NCBI GenBank assembly: GCA_036774405.1
Contig: DAIPBO010000020.1
Span: forward strand, 1-64,000
From: JAAYDS01 sp012729155
Lineage (GTDB): Bacteria; Chloroflexota; Anaerolineae; UBA1429
Length of the DNA: 64,000 nucleotides
Direction of reading: 5' to 3'
The translations under genes and the position numbers were made by a program. Below, one piece after another: positions 1 to 12,455 of this stretch. How positions within the stretch are numbered: position 1 is the first letter of the stretch; each line of letters begins with the position of its first letter. The notes below the pieces were generated by a model, which was given only the letters and a program-made list of their open reading frames with translations, was not told the origin of the DNA and did no database searches.

Positions 1-109
1 CAAGATACTTGGTGATGGCGGCCGTCAATGACGTCTTGCCATGATCTACGTGCCCAATCGTCCCCACGTTAACGTGCGGCTTGCTGCGCTCAAATACCTT
101 CTTGCCCAT
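1..109 (-). CDS. tuf: Elongation factor Tu, N-terminal fragment (runs off the window)
   Basis: Only the first 36 codons are present; the gene continues past the left edge. The protein begins MGKKVFERSKPHVNVGTIGH and carries the P-loop G-H-V-D-H-G-K-T at residues 19-26, typical of EF-Tu, the GTPase that delivers aminoacyl-tRNA to the ribosome. An AAGGAG ribosome-binding site lies 6-8 bases before the ATG. It follows fusA, the usual order, but a promoter of its own lies in the 103-base gap. Identity is secure from the visible part; length and copy number cannot be judged. Confidence 0.95.
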   Translation of the reverse strand, partial: MGKKVFERSKPHVNVGTIGHVDHGKTSLTAAITKYL

Positions 110-172
110 GTGACTCTCCTTACACTCACCCCGCCTAACGGCAGTGGCGCATCATTCTAGGCGCGACTTCCA

Positions 173-201
173 AGTATAGCTCTTGCCCCATAATCCACCA
201 A
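173..201 (-). promoter_or_regulatory. Probable sigma-70 promoter for tuf
   Basis: On the minus strand, TTGGTG (196-201), a 17-base spacer and TATACT (173-178) lie between the fusA stop and the tuf start. The predicted transcript would have a leader of about 60 bases. This would let tuf be expressed above the level of the upstream operon, as is common for EF-Tu genes. Seen by eye, not tested. Confidence 0.55.
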
Positions 202-212
202 AAACCCCGAGC

Positions 213-2323
213 CTATACGCCTACCCGAGGCATATAGTCATCGCCAAGGATTCGCCGCGTCACCTCTGGCGGGACCGGCGCGTAATAGTCGAACTCGATA
301 GTAAAGGAACCCCGCCCCTGCGTATTCGACCGCAGATCGGTAGCATACCCAAAGGTCTCTGCCAGAGGCACGTGACCACGAATGCTCTGCACGCCACCTG
401 GCTGTAGTTCCATGCCCTCGATCGCGCAACGTCGGGCACTGAGCCCTCCCAGCACGTCGCCTGCGTTCTCCTCAGGCACGATGACCTCGATCTTCATTAC
501 CGGCTCGAGCAACTGCGGCTCGCCCTGCTGCAGGCACCGATTGAACGCAATGATCGCCGCGCTGCCGAATGCGGCCTCGGTGCTCTCGCCCTCTACGTAG
601 CTGGCACTCAACAGCGTGGCAGCTACATCCACCACCGGGTAGCCCGCCAGTATTCCTCCCGACATCGCCCCCTTCAGAGCGACCTCGACCGCAGCCACCA
701 TCTCGCGAGGCGCTACCTCAGGCCCAACCTGTGACCTGAACCGCCATCCCTCTCCCTTGGGGAGTGGCGCCAGTTCAAGCTCGACACGCGCATAGAGCGT
801 TTTCGCACCGTGTTGCGCCGAAAACTCTCCTACCGCTCGCGCCCGCTTTGACAGCGTCTCGCGATAGGCTACCTGCGGCTTGCCCACCCTGGCTTTGACG
901 TTGAACTCGCGCAAGAGGCGCTCCACCAGTATATCGAGGTGCAGCTCGCCCATGCCCGAAATCAGCATTTGCCCGGTGTTGGCGTCGGTCGAGTATCGAA
1001 AAGTCGGATCTTCTTCAGCCAGGGCCTGCAGCGCAGCCAGTAGCTTTTGCTCCTCGGCAGCGTTGCTCGCCTCGATGGCGATATAGATCACCGGCTCTGG
1101 GAACTGGATCGACTCGAGCACCACCGGGTCTGACGGGTCGCACAACGTATCGCCGGTGAACGTGAACTTGAGCCCGCCAACTGCCGCGATGTCGCCAGCC
1201 ACGATGGCATCGACATCTTCACGGTGGTTGGCGTACATACGCAAGAGGCGACCGATGCGCTCTTTGCGAGCCTTGGTCGAGTTATGAGCGGTCGAGTTGG
1301 AGCGTAACGTGCCGGAGTAGACGCGGAGATAGGCAAGCCTCCCCACGAAAGGATCGCTGACGATCTTGAAGACAAGCGCCGCCAGCGGCTCGTTGGGATC
1401 TGCATGCCTGAGGACCTCCTTCTCACCGTCGGCGTGCAAGCCCGCGATAGGCGGCACATCCAGTGGAGAAGGCAAATAGTCCACGATGGCGTCAAGAACC
1501 GGCTGTACGCCCTTGTTCCGCAAGCTTGCACCGCACATCACCGGCACCAGATGGCCAGCCAGTGTGGCTTGACGCAAACCTCTGCGTAACTCTTGCGGCT
1601 CCAACTCATCCTCATTGAGATAGCGTTCCAGCAGCTCGTCATCGTTCTCGACGATGGCCTCGATCAGCTCCTGGCGCTTGGCTGCCACCAACTCGGCCAG
1701 GTCGGCCGGTACAGGCTTCCGAGCAGGCTCTTGGCCCAGCTCGTCGCCATACACCAGCGCCACCTGCTCGATCAGATCGACAGCGCCAACAAATGAGGAT
1801 TCGGACCCGATGGGCACCTGTATCGCAACAGGTACAGCTCTCAGGCGGTCGGTCATCATGCTGATCGCCCGCCAAAAGTCGGCCCCTGCCCTATCCATTT
1901 TGTTAATGAAGCAGATTCGCGGGACTCGGAAGCGATCTGCCTGCCTCCAGACCGTTTCGGACTGGGGCTGTACACCATGCACGGCATCGAGGATTACCAC
2001 GCCGCCATCCAGCACGCGCAGGCTGCGCTGAACTTCGGCGGTAAAGTCGATATGGCCGGGTGTGTCGATGATGTTAATGCGATGATCGCGCCAAAAGCTT
2101 GTCACCGCCGCCGAGGCAATCGTGATGCCTCGTTCGCGCTCCTGTTCCATCCAGTCGGTAACGGTAGTTCCGTCNNNNNNNNNNTTCCGTCATCCACATT
2201 GCCGAGGCGATGCGTGCGCCCGGTGTAGAACAGGATGCGCTCAGTTGTTGTCGTCTTGCCCGCATCGATGTGGGCGATGATACCGATGTTACGAGTACGG
2301 CTCAACGGCAGATCGTTGCTCAC
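213..2323 (-). CDS. fusA: Elongation factor G (interrupted by a false assembly gap)
   Basis: EF-G is the translocation GTPase of the ribosome. The N-terminus starts with GTG (2321-2323) after an AAGGTG ribosome-binding site and has G1 HIDAGKTT, G3 DTPGHID and G4 NKMD. The remaining EF-G domains follow without interruption to the stop at 213. Ten Ns at 2175-2184 split the frame. The bases on both edges are the same 7-mer, TTCCGTC; joining the edges at this overlap (removing 17 bases) gives the expected VDDGTTVTDWMEQERERG and a single 697-residue protein, close to the usual 690-705. The apparent frameshift is therefore an assembly artefact, not a pseudogene. Confidence 0.95.
2168..2191. other. 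Ten-N scaffold gap with identical 7-base edges (collapsible)
   Basis: TTCCGTC occurs at 2168-2174 immediately before the Ns and again at 2185-2191 immediately after them. Collapsing the two copies removes 17 bases (2 modulo 3), which exactly corrects the frame difference between the two halves of fusA. The simplest reading is that two contigs overlapping by 7 bases were scaffolded with an arbitrary 10-N spacer. Confidence 0.9.
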
Positions 2324-2417
2324 TTGTATTCACCTTGTCCTGATATACGCCTGGGCCGGGATGAGGTGAGTGAGCTGCGTATTGCCGCTTGAGGCCGCGG
2401 GCCATCAGGCCGATGGC

Positions 2418-2888
2418 CTACCAGCGATAGTGCGCAAACGCCTTATTCGCCTCGGCCATGCGGTGCGTGTCGTCGCGCCGCTTGACGGCAGTGCCCGTGC
2501 TGTTAGCCGCATCGAGCAACTCGGCCGCCAGCTTCTCGGCAAAAGTCTTGCCGGGGCGGTTGCGGGCAGCATCGAGCAGCCAGCGAATGCCCAACGAGAC
2601 TCGCCGCGTCGACGATACCTCGACTGGCACCTGATAGGTGGCGCCGCCAACACGGCGCGGCTTGACCTCGATGACAGGCGAAACGTTACGCAGCGCCTGC
2701 TCAAAGAGCTCCAACGGCTCGCGGTTGACGCGCGCCGACATCAGGTCGAACGCATCGTAAACCTGTCGCCGAGCCAGGCTCTTTTTGCCCGAGATCATCA
2801 CCTTGTTGATGAACGCCGAGACCAGCTCACTATTGTACTTGACATCCGGCTCCGGAATCCGTCGTTCCGGACGATAGCGTCGGGGCAT
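2418..2888 (-). CDS. rpsG: 30S ribosomal protein S7
   Basis: S7 organises the head of the 30S subunit and contacts the E-site region. The 156-residue product has the standard length and starts MPRRYRPERRIPEPDVKYNS, followed by the conserved NKVMISGKKSLA stretch and the C-terminal RMAEANKAFAHYRW, all hallmarks of bacterial S7. It lies between rpsL (84 bases upstream, with a hairpin in the gap) and fusA (94 bases downstream), the classical str-operon order. Confidence 0.97.
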   Translation of the reverse strand: MPRRYRPERRIPEPDVKYNSELVSAFINKVMISGKKSLARRQVYDAFDLMSARVNREPLELFEQALRNVSPVIEVKPRRVGGATYQVPVEVSSTRRVSLGIRWLLDAARNRPGKTFAEKLAAELLDAANSTGTAVKRRDDTHRMAEANKAFAHYRW

Positions 2889-2929
2889 CCCCTATACCTC
2901 CACCGCGTGGTGCCTCGCACCCAACAAAA

Positions 2930-2957
2930 GCTCTTCCTGCAATATCACAGGAAGAGC
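2930..2957 (-). terminator. Hairpin with T-rich tail between rpsL and rpsG
   Basis: A perfect 10-bp stem (GCTCTTCCTG pairing with CAGGAAGAGC) with an 8-base loop lies just after the rpsL stop. In the direction of transcription it is followed by TTTTGTT. It has the form of an intrinsic terminator, but it sits inside a co-directional ribosomal operon, so it may be a partial terminator or attenuator setting rpsG/fusA expression. Confidence 0.6.
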
Positions 2958-2972
2958 CTCATCGATTACTCG

Positions 2973-3389
2973 TTACTTGGGACGCTTGGTCCCATATTGC
3001 GAACGACCACGGCTCCTGCCGTTGACACCGGCCGCATCCAGCGTGCCCCGCACGATGTGATAGCGCACACCTGGCAGGTCGCGAACCTTACCGCCGCGAA
3101 CGAGCACAACAGAGTGCTCTTGCAGGTTGTGCCCCTCACCCGGAATGTAGGCCGTCACCTCGATGCCATTAGAAAGACGCACACGGGCGATCTTGCGTAG
3201 CGCCGAGTTGGGCTTTTTTGGTGTCATGGTGCGAACCTGCGTGCAGACGCCACGCTTTTGCGGAGAGCCAGTTTTGGCCTCCAGCAAACGCCCCTTGGGC
3301 GAGTTGAACGTGAACTGCAGAGCAGGCGATTTGCTCTTTTGAGACGAGGGCTTGCGCCCCTTCCGGACTAGCTGGTTGATCGTCGGCAA
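2973..3389 (-). CDS. rpsL: 30S ribosomal protein S12
   Basis: S12 lies at the decoding centre and is the classical streptomycin-resistance locus. The 138-residue product starts at a TTG (3387-3389) preceded by GGGAGGAG with a 5-base spacer; the protein reads M-P-T-I-N-Q-L-V-R-K-G-R, the family N-terminus, which decides this unusual start over the longer open frame. Conserved loops PKKPNSALRK and VRDLPGVRYH are intact. The gene heads the rpsL-rpsG-fusA group. Confidence 0.97.
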   Translation of the reverse strand: MPTINQLVRKGRKPSSQKSKSPALQFTFNSPKGRLLEAKTGSPQKRGVCTQVRTMTPKKPNSALRKIARVRLSNGIEVTAYIPGEGHNLQEHSVVLVRGGKVRDLPGVRYHIVRGTLDAAGVNGRSRGRSQYGTKRPK

Positions 3390-3500
3390 GGGTCTCCTCC
3401 CAGCACTATCTCTTGACTCACAGCGACGCATTTTAGCATGGAGCACCAGCGCTGTCAAACACTGCTCTGGCACCGCAGTCCCTTCCCGTTGATGACAGAA

Positions 3501-3532
3501 ACGGGCGCCTCGCAGGTGGGCAAGGCGCCCGT
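3501..3532 (-). terminator. Hairpin between rpoB and rpsL
   Basis: A 9-bp perfect stem (ACGGGCGCC with GGCGCCCGT) around a 14-base loop lies 16 bases beyond the rpoB stop. The following bases on the minus strand are TTCTGTC, only moderately T-rich. It could terminate the monocistronic rpoB message or partly attenuate read-through into rpsL. Confidence 0.5.
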
Positions 3533-3548
3533 TCCAGATCAGTCTACA

Positions 3549-7475
<3,927 letters not shown>

Positions 7476-7573
7476 AAGCTCTGCGTCTCCTTATAGAGGC
7501 CTTACAGCCCGTTATCACCGCAGAAAGTTGGATGGCCGATTGCAGAGAGGGTTCAGCAAGGCTACACCCGCGG

Positions 7574-7614
7574 CCCAGACGTCATGGGCCATACGCCCGG
7601 CCGCTCCGTCTGGG
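7574..7614 (-). promoter_or_regulatory. Inverted repeat in the rpoB leader
   Basis: CCCAGACG (7574-7581) pairs with CGTCTGGG (7607-7614), with further GGCC pairs inside the loop. It lies in the untranslated leader between the predicted start (about 7655) and the rpoB ATG (7475). It could be a regulatory RNA structure; no T-tract follows, so a simple terminator is unlikely. No known leader family was recognised. Confidence 0.35.
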
Positions 7615-7661
7615 TTCATCTGGGCACAATGGGGCAAATTACCATTCGACATTGGCTCTTG

Positions 7662-7689
7662 ATTATATCACGAGTCAATGCCTCGTCAA
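7662..7689 (-). promoter_or_regulatory. Strong sigma-70 promoter for rpoB
   Basis: On the minus strand, TTGACG (7684-7689), a 16-base spacer and a consensus TATAAT (7662-7667) lie 187 bases before the rpoB start. The region is locally AT-rich within a GC-rich genome. It explains how rpoB is transcribed without an upstream rplJL operon. Confidence 0.75.
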
Positions 7690-7711
7690 ATCTGCATTAC
7701 GGCATGGGCGT

Positions 7712-8170
7712 CTAGGGTTCGTCTCTGCGCTCCAACAGGTCATCGACGACATGCTTGAGAGTCTCTAGATCAGGGAACGACCGGTACACCGAGGCAAAGC
7801 GTACGTAGGCCAAGTGGTCGATCTCGCGCAACCGCTCGATGACCATCTCACCGATCGTCCTGCTGGGCACCTCAGGCCTGCCCAGGCGATAGAGGTTGGC
7901 TTCGATATCGCTTACCAGCTCATCGATGGCCTGCGTAGGCACGGGTAGTTTGGTGCAGGCCAGGCGGATGCCCTCAAAGAGCTTCTGGCGGTCAAAGGGC
8001 TCTCGACGGCCATCGCGCTTGACCACCATCAGATTGGTCTTGGCGATGTGCTCGTACGTTGTAAAGCGCTCCAAACACTTGAGGCACTCGCGGCGGCGGC
8101 GGATGGCATCGCCCACCTCGCGCGTATCGACCACGCGCGAGGTGTCGTTACCACAGAACGGGCAGTTCAT
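7712..8170 (-). CDS. nrdR: Transcriptional repressor NrdR of ribonucleotide reductase genes
   Basis: A 152-residue protein with the NrdR architecture: an N-terminal zinc ribbon (MNCPFCGNDTSRVVDTR and CLKCLERFTTYE, four Cys) followed by an ATP-cone domain from about residue 46 (VVKRDGRREPFDRQKLFEGI). NrdR senses ATP/dATP and represses nrd operons. It follows ftsZ by 10 bases and is probably co-transcribed at the end of the dcw cluster. No nrd gene is in the window. Confidence 0.95.
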   Translation of the reverse strand: MNCPFCGNDTSRVVDTREVGDAIRRRRECLKCLERFTTYEHIAKTNLMVVKRDGRREPFDRQKLFEGIRLACTKLPVPTQAIDELVSDIEANLYRLGRPEVPSRTIGEMVIERLREIDHLAYVRFASVYRSFPDLETLKHVVDDLLERRDEP

Positions 8171-8180
8171 ATGTTGGGCC

Positions 8181-9266
8181 TCAGCGGCGCGGCCGAGCGC
8201 TCGGCCTGACGTCTTCGGGCGTTAGCCCCAGAGCGCCCAGGTCGAACTTGCCCTTGGCCAACTGGGAGCTGGCGCTGGTGCGTGTCGGCACCGGGCGCCC
8301 GTCGCCACGTTCGCTAAAGGCCGTGGCAATCAGGATCAGCTCCATATTGCCATCCATCTCGTCCTGAGTCGCTGCGCCCCAGATCACGTTCGCCTCACCG
8401 TCCATACGCTCGTGGATGACGTTCGCCGCCTCGGTCACCTCGTGGAGCGACATGTCGGCGCCACCCTTGATGTGCATCAGCACGCGGCTAGCGCCGTCGA
8501 TGCTGGCTTCGAGCAGCGGGTTATCGATGGCCGACATGGCTGCATCGATGGCGCGTGTCTCGCCGCTTCCCCTGCCAATGGCCATCAGGGCGCGGCCGCC
8601 GCCCCGCATGATGGCGCTCACATCGTTAAAGTCAACGTTGATGATGCCAGCGCCCGTCACCAGGCGCGTCACACCCTCGACGCCCTGATGCAGCACCTCG
8701 TCTGCCTTCGAAAAGGCATCTTTGAAGCCCACGTTGCGCGGCAAGATCTCGAGCAATCTCTGATTGGGCACCACAATGTGTGTGTCGCTCTTCTGCGCCA
8801 GATGCTGTAGCCCCTCGCGAGCCAGGGTCATCTTACGGGCACCCTCAAAACCAAAGGGCGTCGTGACGATGGCGACCGTTAACGCTCCAAGTTCCATAGC
8901 TGCAGCGGCCACCACTGGCGCCGCGCCTGTGCCAGTGCCTCCGCCCATGCCCGCGGTGATGAACACCATCTCAGCGCCCTTGAGGGCGTCCTTGATCTGC
9001 TCATATGACTCCTCACCGGCCTTTTGGCCCAGGCCAGGATCGCCGCCGGCGCCTCGACCGTTGGTCACGCTGGGGCCCAGAGGCAGTTTGTTGGCCGCGA
9101 GCGACTGCTCCAGCGTCTGTACATCGGTGTTCATGGCCAGCAGCTCGACGCCCTCAAGCCCGCTCTGCACCATGCGATCAACCGCATTGCAGCCACCACC
9201 GCCGACGCCTACCACCTTGATGCTGACACGATGGTCTGTGTTCAATCTGGTTAGCTTATCCATCAC
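8181..9266 (-). CDS. ftsZ: Cell division GTPase FtsZ
   Basis: A tubulin homologue that forms the cytokinetic ring. The 361-residue protein has the N-terminal nucleotide fold (KVVGVGGGGCNAVDRM) and the tubulin signature GMGGGTGTGAAPV. The GTPase and C-terminal subdomains end near residue 320 (LILIATAFSERG). Only about 40 residues follow, ending LTPEDVRPSARPRR; the usual FtsA/ZipA-binding peptide of the D-I-P-x-F-L-R type is not obvious. It follows ftsA by 21 bases. The first two codons are both ATG; either could start. Confidence 0.97.
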   Translation of the reverse strand: MMDKLTRLNTDHRVSIKVVGVGGGGCNAVDRMVQSGLEGVELLAMNTDVQTLEQSLAANKLPLGPSVTNGRGAGGDPGLGQKAGEESYEQIKDALKGAEMVFITAGMGGGTGTGAAPVVAAAAMELGALTVAIVTTPFGFEGARKMTLAREGLQHLAQKSDTHIVVPNQRLLEILPRNVGFKDAFSKADEVLHQGVEGVTRLVTGAGIINVDFNDVSAIMRGGGRALMAIGRGSGETRAIDAAMSAIDNPLLEASIDGASRVLMHIKGGADMSLHEVTEAANVIHERMDGEANVIWGAATQDEMDGNMELILIATAFSERGDGRPVPTRTSASSQLAKGKFDLGALGLTPEDVRPSARPRR

Positions 9267-9287
9267 CGCCTCCTTGTCTTCGCCGCC

Positions 9288-10529
9288 CTATGGCGCCAGC
9301 CGGTTCAGCGCACTGCGTAACCACCACCAAAAACCACCATCTGGCCCAGCCTCGCCCTCTGGCGTCACCGTAGGCTCGGCCAGAGCTTTCTTTCGGCCCC
9401 ACTCTAGCAGGCCCACCGCTGTGGCAAACTTGGGATTGGTCAGCGACTCGAAACGCCCCGCCATACTCTGCGGCGAGCCAAGTCGCACGGGCATCCCAAA
9501 GACACGTTCAGCTACCGTGCGTATGCCGCTCAGATCAGAGCAGCCGCCCGTCAGCACGATGCCCGCCGCCAGGTAGTCTGCCACGCCCACATCATGCACG
9601 TGCTTGTGCACCATCTCAAACATCTCGGTGACCCGCTCTTCGACCAGCTGACAGAGCTGCCGCCTCGAAAAGCGCTGGTGTCCCTCTCCGCCAAAGACAG
9701 GCATCTCCAGCATATCGCTCTCGGGCACCTCTGAAGCCACAGCATGCCCATAGCGCACCTTGGCATCCTCGGCCGCCGGGAAGGGCACATGCAGCGCCCA
9801 TCCGATATCATTCGAGATGTGATTGCCCCCCACCGGAAAGACCTTCGTCTCCCAAAAGCCGCCGCCAAAGACGATAGCAAGGTCAGTGGTGCCCCCGCCA
9901 ATGTCGATCAACGCCACACCTTGCCTGCGCTCATCATCGGTCAGCACCGCCTCACACGAGGCCAGCGGCTGAAGCACGATTTCGGCCGTCTGCACATTGT
10001 TATCCTCAACACAGCGCACAATGTTCTGGATGGCCGTGCGCGAGCCAGTGATGACATGCGCCTCGACCTCGAGCCGGTACCCGATCATCCCCAGCGGATT
10101 CTTGATATTGCGCTGCTCGTCGATCGTGTACTCGCGCGGGATCGAGTGCAGAATCTGCCGGTTGTGCGACAGCGGAATGGCACGGGCATTTTCAAGAGCG
10201 CGATCGAGATCATCGCGAATGATCGGCCGGTCGCCACGCCCGATGGCCGCAACACCATCGCAATTCTGCGAGCCAATATGGGCGCCGCCTACGCTCACAT
10301 AGGCGTTGCGGATCGTATAGCCCGAGGGGCGCTCTGCCTTGCGGATCGCCTCACGGATGGACTCGCTCGCTTGCTCGATATCAGTGATTACGCCTTTGCT
10401 CAGACCATTGGCGGGCATGATGCCCGTCCCCAGAATCTGGATCGGCCGCCCCTGCGTGACCCTGCCGACTAGAACGCATATCTTGGTTGTTCCGATATCT
10501 ATGGCGGCAATGATACGGTCTGATGCCAC
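9288..10529 (-). CDS. ftsA: Cell division protein FtsA
   Basis: An actin-fold ATPase that tethers FtsZ to the membrane. The 413-residue protein has the phosphate-1 motif AAIDIGTTKICVLVG, an SHS2 (1C) insertion, the phosphate-2 motif ALIDIGGGTTDLAIV and the adenosine motif VLTGGCSDLSG. Its C-terminus (FWWWLRSALNRLAP) is an amphipathic membrane-binding helix as expected. A GTG start is supported by GGGGAGG 5 bases upstream. It lies between ftsQ and ftsZ. Confidence 0.96.
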   Translation of the reverse strand: MASDRIIAAIDIGTTKICVLVGRVTQGRPIQILGTGIMPANGLSKGVITDIEQASESIREAIRKAERPSGYTIRNAYVSVGGAHIGSQNCDGVAAIGRGDRPIIRDDLDRALENARAIPLSHNRQILHSIPREYTIDEQRNIKNPLGMIGYRLEVEAHVITGSRTAIQNIVRCVEDNNVQTAEIVLQPLASCEAVLTDDERRQGVALIDIGGGTTDLAIVFGGGFWETKVFPVGGNHISNDIGWALHVPFPAAEDAKVRYGHAVASEVPESDMLEMPVFGGEGHQRFSRRQLCQLVEERVTEMFEMVHKHVHDVGVADYLAAGIVLTGGCSDLSGIRTVAERVFGMPVRLGSPQSMAGRFESLTNPKFATAVGLLEWGRKKALAEPTVTPEGEAGPDGGFWWWLRSALNRLAP

Positions 10530-10541
10530 GTTGGCCTCCCC

Positions 10542-11339
10542 CTACAGCCCACCCACGACAGGTCGCGATGTGCTGCGCAAGTCTATGTATGTGATGTTCA
10601 AAGCACGTCTCTCCGCCTCGGCGATCACGTCAGCCGCCAACTCGAGTTTGGTGGCTACGTCGCCGCCAGCGCCGAGATAGACAGGCATGCCCTCCGCTCC
10701 CATGCGCACCAGCAGGCCGTAGCCTGCAAGATACTCGAGCCGATAGACGCCCGCCAGCGCCAGGCTTGCCTCATAGGCGTACAGCCATGGCACTCCCACC
10801 AGATAGCCATCTCGCGGCTCGAGCCGCGAACCGCTGTTCACCAACCGAGGGGCATCGCTCACTGCAGCAGCAGGCCCCAGCACACGCCCCTCAAGCGACA
10901 CCCACCACGCTTCGCCGCCCTGCTCCCACACCAGCACCTCGGCGATCTCAGAGACACTCACCCGACAGGTGGCCGGCAACCGACAGCGCACGCGCGCGCC
11001 CTCGAGACAGGCGTATTGATCAAGCAGTGCGCGCTCAATCGTGCTCTCGTTCACCCCAAAAACGCTATCACCGAGCAAGCCAACGCTCTCGCGGACTTGA
11101 TCGGGCGCCAGCATCCGCGTCCCGGTAACCTCTACAACCTTCACTTGAAAGCGTTCGGTGGCCAGCAGGTGTCTCACCATCACCATGCCCAGCACAAGCA
11201 ACAGCAACCCTGGCAGACGGTGTGCCACCGCGCCGATACGGCCAGGCACCGACTCGAACTGCTCGAGCGGCGCTTCGCTGGCCTGGTATCCCAGCCGGCT
11301 TTGCGACCGCAAGGCTCTGTTTCTGTTCGAGCTCTTCAT
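10542..11339 (-). CDS. ftsQ: Cell division protein FtsQ/DivIB (POTRA domain)
   Basis: A 265-residue bitopic membrane protein with a charged cytoplasmic N-terminus (about 40 residues) and one transmembrane segment (about 43-62, LPGLLLLVLGMVMV). A POTRA-like domain starts at VKVVEVTGTRMLAPDQVRE and is followed by an FtsQ/DivIB domain. FtsQ recruits FtsB/FtsL to the divisome. Sequence conservation is low, as usual for this family; position between ddl and ftsA supports the call. Confidence 0.88.
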   Translation of the reverse strand: MKSSNRNRALRSQSRLGYQASEAPLEQFESVPGRIGAVAHRLPGLLLLVLGMVMVRHLLATERFQVKVVEVTGTRMLAPDQVRESVGLLGDSVFGVNESTIERALLDQYACLEGARVRCRLPATCRVSVSEIAEVLVWEQGGEAWWVSLEGRVLGPAAAVSDAPRLVNSGSRLEPRDGYLVGVPWLYAYEASLALAGVYRLEYLAGYGLLVRMGAEGMPVYLGAGGDVATKLELAADVIAEAERRALNITYIDLRSTSRPVVGGL

Positions 11340-11357
11340 TCGCTGCCCTTTGCACCT

Positions 11358-12455
11358 TTAATGATCGTAGCCGTAATCGGTCTCTGTTGCCAAACGCTCG
11401 CGATGTCGCTCCACCGCTAACTCGATCAGACGGTTCAAGAGCCGCGGGTAGGATAGGCCGCTCGCTTCCCACAACTTGGGGTACATGCTGATCCGTGTGA
11501 AACCTGGGATGGTGTTCAGCTCGTTGACATATACCGCACTGGTCTCACGGTCGACGAAAAAGTCCACCCTCGCCATGCCCGCGCAGTCGATCGCCACAAA
11601 CGCCCGCACAGCCATCTCGCGAATATGCGCCGTCAACGCGGCGTCAAGCGCCGCGGGTATGCACAGCGTCGAGTTATCATCGATATACTTGGCACGATAG
11701 TCATAGAACTCGTTTCCAGGCAGCACCTCGCCGAGCACTGAAGCGCAGGGCTCATCGTTGCCCAACACACTACACTCGATCTCACGGGCGTTTACAGCCG
11801 TCTCGACGAGCAGCTTGCGGCCAAAGCGCGCCGCCAGGTCGAGTCCGGCGGCCAGCTCAGCCTCGCTATGCGCCTTGGAGCACCCCACCGAGCTGCCCCC
11901 ACAAGAGGGCTTGACAAACAGCGGCAGCGCAAGCTGGTCCAACACCCCGTGCAGCACTGCCTCGCGCTCGCGCTGCCAGCGGCTGCGTAGCACCACCTGA
12001 TAGGGAACCACCGGCAGGCCGTTGGCCTCGAGCACATTCTTCTGGGTGACTTTGTCGAGCCCCAGAGCGGACCCGAGCACACCTGCGCCCACATAAGGCA
12101 GCCCGGCCAGCTCGAGCAACCCTTGCACGGTGCCGTCTTCGCCGTAGGTGCCGTGCATCACTGGAAAGACCACATCTACCTGCGGAAAGGGATGCTCGCT
12201 GATGCCAGGCACAAGCTCACGCCGTCCCTGCGTAGCCAGCGACACCTGCGCCGCATCACGAACCTCAGTCTTCTCGCCTTCGAGCAGTTCGAGTGCGTCG
12301 TCCGCGGCGATCCAGCGACCTTGCTTGGTCACACCCACCACCACGACCTCATACTTGTCGCGGTCCAGCGCGGCCAGAACCGATCGGGCGCTCTGCAGAG
12401 AAACCTCATGCTCGCCACTCTTGCCACCAGCGATAATGGCCACCCGTGGCTTCAC
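11358..12455 (-). CDS. ddl: D-alanine--D-alanine ligase
   Basis: An ATP-grasp ligase making the D-Ala-D-Ala dipeptide used by MurF. The 365-residue protein starts at GTG 12453-12455, which overlaps the murB stop by 4 bases (GTGA) and follows AGGTGG. It begins V-K-P-R-V-A-I-I-A-G-G-K-S-G-E-H-E-V-S and has FVKPSCGGSSVG in the ATP-grasp domain and the C-terminal VYVNELNTIPGFT metal-binding motif. A longer open frame upstream has no family support. Confidence 0.95.
   Translation of the reverse strand: MKPRVAIIAGGKSGEHEVSLQSARSVLAALDRDKYEVVVVGVTKQGRWIAADDALELLEGEKTEVRDAAQVSLATQGRRELVPGISEHPFPQVDVVFPVMHGTYGEDGTVQGLLELAGLPYVGAGVLGSALGLDKVTQKNVLEANGLPVVPYQVVLRSRWQREREAVLHGVLDQLALPLFVKPSCGGSSVGCSKAHSEAELAAGLDLAARFGRKLLVETAVNAREIECSVLGNDEPCASVLGEVLPGNEFYDYRAKYIDDNSTLCIPAALDAALTAHIREMAVRAFVAIDCAGMARVDFFVDRETSAVYVNELNTIPGFTRISMYPKLWEASGLSYPRLLNRLIELAVERHRERLATETDYGYDH

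Noticed and set aside
213..2323. fusA as a pseudogene or programmed frameshift
   Set aside because: The frame change is fully explained by the N-run with duplicated 7-base edges.
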